From Hyphomicrobiales bacterium (GTDB lineage: Bacteria > Pseudomonadota > Alphaproteobacteria > Rhizobiales > TMED25), in NCBI GenBank assembly GCA_016780665.1, contig JADHLM010000051.1, positions 1 through 7,665 of the forward strand: a stretch of 7,665 bases of DNA, read 5' to 3'. The notes beneath the pieces are model-generated. The model had not been told where the DNA came from. It ran no database searches and saw nothing but the letters and a program-made list of their open reading frames with translations. This document shows, one piece after another, positions 1 through 6,326 of the stretch. The translations under genes and the position numbers were made by a program. Numbering within the stretch: the stretch's first letter is position 1; each line of letters starts with the position of its first letter.

Positions 1-440
1 GGTTCAAAACTTGCGTATGAATGATTTTCAGTAATTTCTATTTTTTCTTTAATTCTAATTATTTTTTTTGGTTTATTTAGAATTTCTTTTTGGCTATTTA
101 TTGCATCAAGGAAAATTCTACTACTTCCATCTAGGATTGGAACCTCTGGTCCATCAATTTTTATTTCAAGGTTATCAATTCCAGCTCCATTCAAGGCAGC
201 AAGCAGATGCTCAACAGTCAAAATCGAAGTGCCGAATGAATTTGATAATTCTGTACAATAATGTGTTGAAATAACATTTTGATATGATGCATTTATTATA
301 GACTTATCCTCTGAGGCATCCAATCTCCTAAATATTATCCCAGTGTCTTCTTTTGCTGGTGTCAACGTCAAATTGCTGACTTCGTTAGTATGCACGCCTT
401 TTCCAGAAAAGCTTATTTCATTTGAGATTGTTCTTTGCAT
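1..440 (-). CDS. lpxC: LpxC, UDP-3-O-acyl-N-acetylglucosamine deacetylase (N-terminal part; 3' end off the window)
   Basis: LpxC is the zinc-dependent cytoplasmic deacetylase that makes the first committed step of lipid A synthesis. About 146 codons are visible, roughly half of a normal protein of about 300 residues; the rest lies beyond base 1. The start is the ATG at 440-438, giving MQRTISNEISFSGKG, which matches the usual family N-terminus (MQRTI...FSG.GLH). Other family motifs follow: DTGIIFRR at 32-39, TVEHLLAAL at 75-83, and GIDN...IDGPEVPILDGSS further on. In the TVEH motif, E77 corresponds to the catalytic base and H78 to the first zinc ligand (E. coli E78/H79). The remaining zinc ligands, His and Asp near residues 238-242 in E. 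coli, are outside the window. The gene follows ftsZ after a 69-nt gap, as in many proteobacterial dcw clusters. No Shine-Dalgarno sequence precedes the ATG. Its presence implies an LPS-bearing outer membrane. Confidence 0.96.
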   Translation of the reverse strand, partial: MQRTISNEISFSGKGVHTNEVSNLTLTPAKEDTGIIFRRLDASEDKSIINASYQNVISTHYCTELSNSFGTSILTVEHLLAALNGAGIDNLEIKIDGPEVPILDGSSRIFLDAINSQKEILNKPKKIIRIKEKIEITENHSYASFE

Positions 441-450
441 AATAAAGCGA

Positions 451-480
451 GTTATATTGAATATGATAGCTTTATAACAA
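451..480 (-). promoter_or_regulatory. Candidate sigma70-type promoter for lpxC
   Basis: In the 69-nt ftsZ-lpxC gap, TTGTTA (480-475; 4 of 6 matches to TTGACA) is followed after 18 nt by TATAAC (456-451; 5 of 6 matches to TATAAT). Transcription would then begin near 444, leaving only about 4 nt before the lpxC ATG at 440, so the mRNA would be nearly leaderless. This would fit the lack of a Shine-Dalgarno sequence. In DNA this AT-rich such matches arise easily by chance, so this is a weak call. Confidence 0.25.
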
Positions 481-509
481 ATATATTCTGCACAATACAG
501 AAAAAATAT

Positions 510-2300
510 TTAGTTTGCTTGTCTTTTCAAGAATGATGGAATTTCAATATCATTCGCAATCTCATCTTCTGTTTTTTGGGACTCAAGCTTGTCATCAGGA
601 TTTACAGTTAAAAGATCATCTTGGAATTGTTTTTGATATTTATCTGTCTCTAATGATCCATTTATTGGATCTTCATTAAGTGCATTATCAATATCAGATT
701 GAAAATCTTCAAATTTATCATCTGCATCTGTTGAAAATTCTTCATGCGATAGATTATCCATGAGATTATTATTATTTTTTTCTGTAGCTTCTCCTTCTAA
801 TAAAAATTTTGAATCAGCGCTCAATGACACCTCTGGATATTGTTCACTTGTATTATCAGTATAATCATCCAACGCTTTTTTCTTAAAACCAACGTTCACA
901 ATTTTACTAAAAAAACTATTTTTGGTTTTTTTTGAATCTTGTTCTAACAAACTCTCATTCATGGCAAAAGAAATATTATCATCTTTTATTGAAAAGAACT
1001 CATCAACCCTTGGCACATCATTTGAATCAGTAGTTTGTAAATTACTAACAACATCAAAGTCACCATAATTTTTTATCTGCGTTTGTTTCTGATTTGATTT
1101 TTCATTTTTATTAACTTTGAAAAAACTATGGTTTGAATCAATTTTTTTAATTAATACTTCAGAATCCTTTTTTACCTCTTCTTTATTATCATCCAGTGAA
1201 TTATACATTTGCTCTGATGCACCTGACTCTGCTTCCTTCGAGTGTTCATGTAAATTATTTTGATTCTGATTTATTCTAGGTATCGAATAATTTCTATTAT
1301 AGGTAAAACTTGTTGAGTCAATATTTTTAACATTACTTTGAATTCCTGTTGCAACAACTGATACTTTAACCGATCCCTCAAGATTTGAATCAAAAGTTGC
1401 ACCGAGAATTATATTAGCATTATTATCAACTTCATTTCTGATCCTAGTTGCCACTTCATCAACTTCAAATAAAGTTAGATCCTCACCACCTGTAATTGAT
1501 ATGAGAAGACCTTGGGCTCCTTTCATTGACACATCATCTAATAATGGGTTAGATATTGCAGCTTCCGCAGCTTCGACTGCTCGTTTCTCACCGGTCGCCT
1601 CTCCTGTTCCCATCATAGCCTTACCCATTCCTTGCATAATTGATTTTACATCAGCAAAGTCAAGGTTGATCAATCCTTCTTTCACCATTAGATCAGTTAT
1701 TCCTGAAACTCCAGATAGTAAAACTTGATCCGCCATTGCAAAAGCATCCGAGAACGTAGTTTTTTCATTTGCAATCCTAAATAAATTTTGATTAGGGATA
1801 ACAATGAGTGTGTCTACGTACTTGCTTAACTCTTCGATGCCCTCATCTGCTATTTGCATTCTTCTGACACCTTCAAATTGAAATGGTTTTGTTACAACAG
1901 CGACTGTTAATATTCCCTGTTCCTTGCACAACTGAGCTATCACAGGAGCAGCCCCTGTTCCTGTTCCTCCTCCCATACCTGCAGTAATAAATACCATATG
2001 TGATCCCGCTGAATAATCTAAAATCTCGGCTTGCGCTTCTTGTGCAGCTCCTGCACCAATTTTTGGTTGGGATCCAGCTCCAAGACCTTCTGTGAGACTT
2101 GTACCCATTTGTATTCTTCTCTCAGCGCTGGACATTGCTAGGGCCTGCGCATCTGTATTAGCAACAACAAATTCAACTCCATCTAAACCTTCTTGAATCA
2201 TATTATTTACTGCATTGCCGCCAGCACCACCCACCCCGAAAACAGTAATTCTGGGTTTTAATTCACTCATTGCATCTGGAATTTTTAAATTTATTGTCAT
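510..2300 (-). CDS. ftsZ: FtsZ, tubulin-like cell division GTPase with a long C-terminal linker
   Basis: FtsZ polymerises with GTP into the cytokinetic ring under the membrane at midcell and recruits the divisome. The 596 residues divide as follows. A short N-terminal peptide (1-16) is followed by the nucleotide-binding Rossmann domain, with FGVGGAGGNAVNNMI at 21-35 and the tubulin signature GGGTGTG at 110-116. The T7 synergy loop NLDFADV is at 212-218, with D214 and D217 matching E. coli D209/D212. The C-terminal GTPase subdomain runs to about 320. A variable linker occupies about 321-582 and the C-terminal conserved peptide, NDIEIPSFLKRQAN, 583-596. That tail binds FtsA and other tethers and is of the alphaproteobacterial type. 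Common FtsZ proteins are about 380-400 residues; the excess here is all linker, which is rich in Asn, Asp, Ser, Lys and Glu and has only five prolines. The start is set by a strong AGGAAG site 6 nt upstream and the typical MTINLKIP opening. ftsA ends 51 nt upstream. The GTPase core looks intact. Confidence 0.98.
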   Translation of the reverse strand: MTINLKIPDAMSELKPRITVFGVGGAGGNAVNNMIQEGLDGVEFVVANTDAQALAMSSAERRIQMGTSLTEGLGAGSQPKIGAGAAQEAQAEILDYSAGSHMVFITAGMGGGTGTGAAPVIAQLCKEQGILTVAVVTKPFQFEGVRRMQIADEGIEELSKYVDTLIVIPNQNLFRIANEKTTFSDAFAMADQVLLSGVSGITDLMVKEGLINLDFADVKSIMQGMGKAMMGTGEATGEKRAVEAAEAAISNPLLDDVSMKGAQGLLISITGGEDLTLFEVDEVATRIRNEVDNNANIILGATFDSNLEGSVKVSVVATGIQSNVKNIDSTSFTYNRNYSIPRINQNQNNLHEHSKEAESGASEQMYNSLDDNKEEVKKDSEVLIKKIDSNHSFFKVNKNEKSNQKQTQIKNYGDFDVVSNLQTTDSNDVPRVDEFFSIKDDNISFAMNESLLEQDSKKTKNSFFSKIVNVGFKKKALDDYTDNTSEQYPEVSLSADSKFLLEGEATEKNNNNLMDNLSHEEFSTDADDKFEDFQSDIDNALNEDPINGSLETDKYQKQFQDDLLTVNPDDKLESQKTEDEIANDIEIPSFLKRQAN

Positions 2301-2306
2301 GATGAT

Positions 2307-2312
2307 CTTCCT
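2307..2312 (-). promoter_or_regulatory. Strong Shine-Dalgarno site of ftsZ
   Basis: AGGAAG, 6 nt before the ATG at 2300, is the only clearly canonical ribosome binding site in the window. It lies in a 51-nt ftsA-ftsZ leader, where other genes in the block overlap or have weak sites. FtsZ is needed in far greater amounts than FtsA or FtsQ, so this probably helps raise its translation within the shared transcript (inference). Confidence 0.8.
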
Positions 2313-2351
2313 GTGTTTAACATTAATATTGTCATTACTTTATATTTTTAC

Positions 2352-3656
2352 TTAAAAACTATCTTTAAACCACCTAATCAATTTTAAAAAATAACTGTTG
2401 GTGTGATTATAGGATAATGCTCTAGTGGTTATTTTTTTGTTAACAAAAGTCTCATTCTGTGCATAAACCAACATTCCAATGGCACAGGAAAAAATTGGGC
2501 TTGCAAGGTCAAATGTACTTGATTTCAAATTCGGAAGTGCTCTTCTTGCGGGAGATTTGAATATCTTTTCGGCAAGGTCGTCAATCCCAATCAATTGACT
2601 AGTCCCTCCAGTCAAAACAATTCTTTTTTGTTTTGTGAGATACGGATTAATTTTCTCAATTTTTTCTTTCACCTTTTCAAACACATCTACCATGTAAAAT
2701 CTTGATATATCAGCGATTGTTGCCTTTGAAATTTCCTTATATGCATTCTCATGATCAGAATAACCAATCTGTTTAACTGCAATTGTCTCACCGTTATCAT
2801 ATGAGTTCATTAGTACTCCACCATATAATATTTTTAATTTTTCAGCTTCTTTCTCTGATGTGCTTAATGTTCTAGCAATTTCTTTTGTAAGGTTATTACC
2901 TCCAATTGGAATTACTCCTGCAGATAAAAGAACATTATCAGAAAATATAGAATAGGATGTTGTTCCTGAGCCTATGTCAATCAATATGGAACCTATATCT
3001 GCCTCATCACTTGATAAGGTAGCAGCAGCGCTTGCAATGGGTGTAAAAAGGACTCTTTCAATTTTCAAATGTGCATTTTCAACAATATTATTTAGATTTT
3101 GTATTATCGATCTACTACAAACCAATTGATTAAAGTTGATCTTTAACAAATCTCCGTACATACCGATTGGATCTTCAATAAAATCTTGTCCATCTATTGA
3201 AAAACTAAGCGGAATGGTATCAAATATATACAAATTCCTATCGTTATTCTGTTCTTGAATAATATTATATGCTGTCGATAAATCTTTCTTACTTACCTGT
3301 ACCTCCTTTATTGGAACAGAAATTTCATACAAATTTGATTCAACTTGGTGTGAGGTAATATTAACATCAATTTCATCAACGGTTACTGATGCTCTCTTTT
3401 CGGCATCCTCGATTGCTGATCTAATTGCTAGTTCTAATAATGTTGGATCAGTGACCATACCATTTTGAAAACCTTGTGATCTATGGTGACCATATCCTAA
3501 TATTTCATGATTCAAAAAGTTATCTGGCGTAAGAGTATTTCTAGAAATCAAACATACGATTTTATCAGAACCAATATCTAAAATTGCATTAATTGGTTTA
3601 GGTTTCTTTGTGACAGAGAATTTCCCTGACATTCTATCAAACGTCATCAATTGCAT
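2352..3656 (-). CDS. ftsA: FtsA, actin-like membrane tether of the Z ring
   Basis: FtsA is an ATP-binding actin homologue that anchors FtsZ polymers to the inner membrane and helps activate later divisome proteins. With the first ATG it is 434 residues, slightly over the usual 410-420. Visible motifs are phosphate-1, AILDIGSDKI at 24-33; phosphate-2, LIDIGSGTTSYS at 225-236; and the adenosine motif IVLTGGTSQL at 346-355. The region of about 100-170 corresponds to the FtsA-specific 1C (SHS2) subdomain. The last 15 residues (420-434, SYFLKLIRWFKDSF region) form a short aromatic and basic amphipathic segment, as expected for the membrane-targeting helix. ftsQ stops 9 nt upstream. The start is uncertain: no good Shine-Dalgarno precedes ATG 3656, and Met4 (3647) and Met9 (3632) are also in frame. 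Met9 would give an N-terminus closer to family length. Translational coupling to ftsQ is likely. Confidence 0.96.
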   Translation of the reverse strand: MQLMTFDRMSGKFSVTKKPKPINAILDIGSDKIVCLISRNTLTPDNFLNHEILGYGHHRSQGFQNGMVTDPTLLELAIRSAIEDAEKRASVTVDEIDVNITSHQVESNLYEISVPIKEVQVSKKDLSTAYNIIQEQNNDRNLYIFDTIPLSFSIDGQDFIEDPIGMYGDLLKINFNQLVCSRSIIQNLNNIVENAHLKIERVLFTPIASAAATLSSDEADIGSILIDIGSGTTSYSIFSDNVLLSAGVIPIGGNNLTKEIARTLSTSEKEAEKLKILYGGVLMNSYDNGETIAVKQIGYSDHENAYKEISKATIADISRFYMVDVFEKVKEKIEKINPYLTKQKRIVLTGGTSQLIGIDDLAEKIFKSPARRALPNLKSSTFDLASPIFSCAIGMLVYAQNETFVNKKITTRALSYNHTNSYFLKLIRWFKDSF

Positions 3657-3665
3657 TCTAAATAT

Positions 3666-4448
3666 TCATATTGTATTAATGTTATCTCTATAACCTATTT
3701 GACTTGGTAATATGTCAATGCGATCTGGTAATCTCATATCAATTACATCTATGTAACGACTCAACAATAATTTCTCATTGTCTAAGTACTCAAGATCTCT
3801 AATTGAATCAGCAATTTTATTCTCAGGCAAATGTATTGTAATTCCATTGTACAATCTCACCGTCCATCTTCTATCACCAACCCTCAAAATTGATTTTACT
3901 TTCTTTTGGAAATACGGAAACTTTTGAAGAATATCCATAATATTGGGAATTTCACTAAGCGCGTTGTGACCAGCAATAACTTTTAGATTATTAAAGTCAG
4001 CTGGATTTAATTTTTCTATTATATTTGACTCGTCATCGACGAGATATTTTTTCCCATCAAAAAACCATATTGCGATAGGATTATGTTCATAAATATTTAT
4101 TTCTAGTGTCGAGGGATAAATTTTCTTAATATCTGATTTCTTTACCCAGGGCAGCTCATTAATCCGATTTACAACTTCAGTAATATTTAATGACCACATT
4201 GACTCATTCTTACTAAGACCAATCTTCTCAATTATATCAGACCCTTTAGTGTGCACAGTACCATTAATTCTTACATTTTCTACCACAAGATGAGAAATAA
4301 AATTACTTAGACTATAATTTTTGGTTTTACTATAAAAATTAAATAGGCTGTAACTTATAAAAGAAAATAAGGTTAACACAGAAAGAATAGCTAATATTCT
4401 CAGATTGAATTTAATTAATGGCTTAAAAAATTTAACTGTTGTATTCAT
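3666..4448 (-). CDS. ftsQ: FtsQ, bitopic divisome scaffold protein with POTRA domain
   Basis: FtsQ is an inner-membrane protein whose periplasmic part binds FtsL/FtsB and links the early and late divisome. At 260 residues it is of normal length. A short basic cytoplasmic tail is followed by one hydrophobic segment at about 16-39 (LRILAILSVLTLFSFISYSL core). The POTRA domain lies at about 55-122, opening VENVRINGTVHTKGSDI and including NELPWVKKSDIKKIYPSTLEINIYE-type signatures at 98-121. The beta domain follows, with the conserved stretch RRWTVRLYNGITIHLPE at 193-209 and IDMRLPDRI at 236-244. No signal peptide cleavage is expected. The ATG at 4448 lies 29 nt after the ddl stop with only a weak GAG as a possible ribosome site, and the TGA stop is 9 nt before ftsA. 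Sequence identity in this family is low, so the call rests on topology, these motifs and the position between ddl and ftsA. Confidence 0.94.
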   Translation of the reverse strand: MNTTVKFFKPLIKFNLRILAILSVLTLFSFISYSLFNFYSKTKNYSLSNFISHLVVENVRINGTVHTKGSDIIEKIGLSKNESMWSLNITEVVNRINELPWVKKSDIKKIYPSTLEINIYEHNPIAIWFFDGKKYLVDDESNIIEKLNPADFNNLKVIAGHNALSEIPNIMDILQKFPYFQKKVKSILRVGDRRWTVRLYNGITIHLPENKIADSIRDLEYLDNEKLLLSRYIDVIDMRLPDRIDILPSQIGYRDNINTI

Positions 4449-4477
4449 AAAAATTAACTCAAAACTTAAAAATTCAA

Positions 4478-5383
4478 TTACCTTTTTAACGATGCATCAT
4501 AAATAATCCAATCCACTAATTGATCAAATGATATACCAGAATATTCTGCTAATTCTGGCAATAATGATTTCTCTGTCATTCCTGGCTGTGTATTGACTTC
4601 TAAACAAACTAGTTTTTCTCCTCGGTCATCTATTCCATATCTAAAATCCACTCTGCTTACCCCCCTACACCCAAGACAGTTGTGTGCCTTTAAAGCGTAT
4701 TCTCTCATTCTTTCGTAAACATTTGGTTTAAGATTTGCGGGTATTATATGTTTTGTGTTATTACTTATATACTTATCCTCATAATCAAAATAATCACTCT
4801 TTGTTTGTATTTCTGCAATATGAGTAACTTCTTGACCGATTACACCACAAGTAAAATCCATACCGGTAACAAACTCTTCTGCAAAGAAATCTTCATCATT
4901 TGAGTTATTATCTTTTCTAAAACTATTTAATTCATTAGAATTTTTTATGATTTTAATACCTAGACTGGAGCCTCCATTTATTGGTTTGACTATAAAAGGA
5001 AAAGTAAGGTTATTAATTTGATTTCTGAAATCAATATCCTTTGCGACAGGAATACCATTATTTTTAAAAAATTCTTTTGATATAACTTTATTCATGGCAC
5101 GTGACGAAGCCATCACTCCTGAATGTGTATAGCTCAAATTTAAGAACTCTAATATTGACTGGATTTTTCCATTCTCTCCCCAAGATCCATGTAAACAATT
5201 AAAAACAATATCAAATTCTAAGGTGACTAATTTAGTCACTATGTCATAATCAGGATCCAATACCTCCAGATCATATCCAAGATTAAGGATAGCTCTCTTA
5301 CACTGATTACCACTTTGAATACTTATTTCTCTTTCTGGCGAGATTCCTCCCATAAGTAATAAAATTTTTTTTTTGCTTTTCAT
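4478..5383 (-). CDS. ddl: D-alanine--D-alanine ligase (DdlB type)
   Basis: Ddl is a cytoplasmic ATP-grasp ligase joining two D-Ala molecules into the dipeptide that MurF adds to the peptidoglycan precursor; the family is the target of D-cycloserine. From the ATG at 5383 it has 301 residues, normal for DdlB. Key sites are MGGISPEREIS at 11-21 (E17 matching E. coli E15), VKP with GGSSLG at 132-142 (ATP-grasp lysine K133 and the substrate serine), YEDKY at 201-205 (K204/Y205), SRVDF at 243-247 (R244, D246), and EVNTQPGMT at 262-270 (metal ligands E262, N264). The open frame extends 14 codons further upstream to an ATG at 5425. I reject that start: those residues precede the conserved N-terminus, lie inside murB and have no spaced ribosome site. 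ATG 5383 instead overlaps the murB TGA as ATGA. Confidence 0.96.
   Translation of the reverse strand: MKSKKKILLLMGGISPEREISIQSGNQCKRAILNLGYDLEVLDPDYDIVTKLVTLEFDIVFNCLHGSWGENGKIQSILEFLNLSYTHSGVMASSRAMNKVISKEFFKNNGIPVAKDIDFRNQINNLTFPFIVKPINGGSSLGIKIIKNSNELNSFRKDNNSNDEDFFAEEFVTGMDFTCGVIGQEVTHIAEIQTKSDYFDYEDKYISNNTKHIIPANLKPNVYERMREYALKAHNCLGCRGVSRVDFRYGIDDRGEKLVCLEVNTQPGMTEKSLLPELAEYSGISFDQLVDWIIYDASLKR
5380..5383 (-). other. ATGA stop-start overlap coupling murB to ddl
   Basis: The ddl ATG (5383-5381) shares two bases with the murB TGA (5382-5380). No purine-rich Shine-Dalgarno lies in the preceding 20 nt, so ddl is probably translated by ribosomes terminating on murB. This arrangement is what decides the ddl start. 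Confidence 0.8.
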
Positions 5384-6315
5384 AGATTTATGCTTGGTCC
5401 ATACCCTAACCTTCTTATTTCCCATTCCAAATCAACGCCAGTTTTTTCCATAACAACTTTTCTGACATTCTCTCCTAAGAGCTCTATTTGGTGGGCGTTA
5501 GCATGGCCTCTATTAATTATAAAATTTGAGTGTAGTTTTGATATACACGCATCACCAACAGACATATCAGCGCACCCCGCCTCTTGTATTAATTGCCATG
5601 CTTTCCTGTCTGTTGGATTTTTAAACGTAGATCCTCCAGTCTTCTCAGTAATTGGTTGGCTTGATATCCTTTGAGATTTAAAAGAGGATATCTCTTTAAG
5701 GATTTTTTCTCGAGTTGACAGATGCCCTCTAATATTCACTGATACACATATTGATTCATCCGTAATACTACTTTTTCTATACTCAAAAATTAAATCCGAG
5801 AGACTTCTTTCCATCAAATCACCATTTGAGTCTAATATATTCACTTTAATTAATATGTCAGAAATCTGATAACCATGAGCACCAGAATTCATCTTTACCG
5901 AACCACCTATAGTACCAGGTATATTAGATAAAAAAGCTAAACCACCTATGTTATTTTTAAGAGCATAGCTTGATAATTTCTTATTTTGAAGAGAGCCCCC
6001 ACAGACAATCTCATTATTTTTTAATTTTTGAATGTAACTAAATGATTTACCCAATATTATTACTATTCCAGGAATCCCATCGTCCCTAACTAGAAGGTTT
6101 GATGCATTTCCAATAATTGTAATATTCGTGCCTTTAGGTTTTATTTTTAGGAGTGTAACTAAATCATCAAAATCTTCAGGGATAAATAAAATCTCTGCCG
6201 TTCCACCAACTTTGAACCAAGTTAAATTTTTTAGAGAATGATTCGGTAAAATTTTACCTTTTACATTATTTTTGAGGTGTTCTGCTAATTTTGTTGCGTT
6301 TGGCCAGAATTTCAT
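5380..6315 (-). CDS. murB: MurB, UDP-N-acetylenolpyruvoylglucosamine reductase
   Basis: MurB is the cytoplasmic FAD enzyme that uses NADPH to reduce UDP-GlcNAc-enolpyruvate to UDP-MurNAc. The 311 residues fit the shorter type II-like class common in alphaproteobacteria. The FAD-binding domain includes WFKVGGTAEILFIP at 33-46, IGNASNLLVRDDG at 68-80 and NIPGTIGGSVKMNSGAHG at 131-148. The substrate domain carries YRKSS at 179-183 (R180, active-site arginine), GGSTFKNP at 227-234 (S229, proton-donor serine), GDACISKLHSNFIIN around 254-268, and LEWEIRRLG at 296-304 (E299, the catalytic glutamate near the C-terminus). All catalytic residues are present. Two glycines usual in the FAD motifs are replaced (A71, N131). 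The ATG at 6315 lies 11 nt after the murC stop, with a modest AGGTTGA ribosome-site candidate spanning the stop. The gene is followed by ddl with an ATGA overlap. Confidence 0.97.
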   Translation of the reverse strand: MKFWPNATKLAEHLKNNVKGKILPNHSLKNLTWFKVGGTAEILFIPEDFDDLVTLLKIKPKGTNITIIGNASNLLVRDDGIPGIVIILGKSFSYIQKLKNNEIVCGGSLQNKKLSSYALKNNIGGLAFLSNIPGTIGGSVKMNSGAHGYQISDILIKVNILDSNGDLMERSLSDLIFEYRKSSITDESICVSVNIRGHLSTREKILKEISSFKSQRISSQPITEKTGGSTFKNPTDRKAWQLIQEAGCADMSVGDACISKLHSNFIINRGHANAHQIELLGENVRKVVMEKTGVDLEWEIRRLGYGPSINL

Positions 6316-6326
6316 TTTAATTCAAC

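Noticed and set aside
68..274. Plus-strand open frame of 68 codons
   Set aside because: It lies antisense to the well-supported lpxC frame and has no recognisable domain, so it is a shadow.
451..478. Inverted repeat GTTATA...TATAAC after ftsZ as a possible terminator
   Set aside because: The 6-bp arms are all but one A/T pairs and the loop is 16 nt, with no following U tract; it is too weak to be an intrinsic terminator.
555..1340. A separate gene or frameshifted fusion hidden in the long FtsZ C-terminus
   Set aside because: The frame is continuous and ends in a perfect C-terminal conserved peptide, and the region lacks any recognisable fold; it is best read as a linker.
1501..1728. Plus-strand open frame of 75 codons
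   Set aside because: It is antisense to the most conserved part of ftsZ, and its composition mirrors the opposite coding strand.
2311..2351. Possible promoter (TATAAA) in the ftsA-ftsZ gap
   Set aside because: The matching -35 position has a poor sequence (about 3 of 6), so it is not distinguishable from AT-rich background.
4454..4469. Two TTAA half-sites upstream of ftsQ, resembling a CtrA box (TTAA-N7-TTAA)
   Set aside because: The spacing is 8, not 7, and TTAA pairs are frequent in DNA this AT-rich. CtrA control of ftsQA is known in Caulobacter but is not supported here.
5390..5674. Plus-strand open frame of 94 codons
   Set aside because: It is antisense to the conserved C-terminal third of murB, with no family resemblance.
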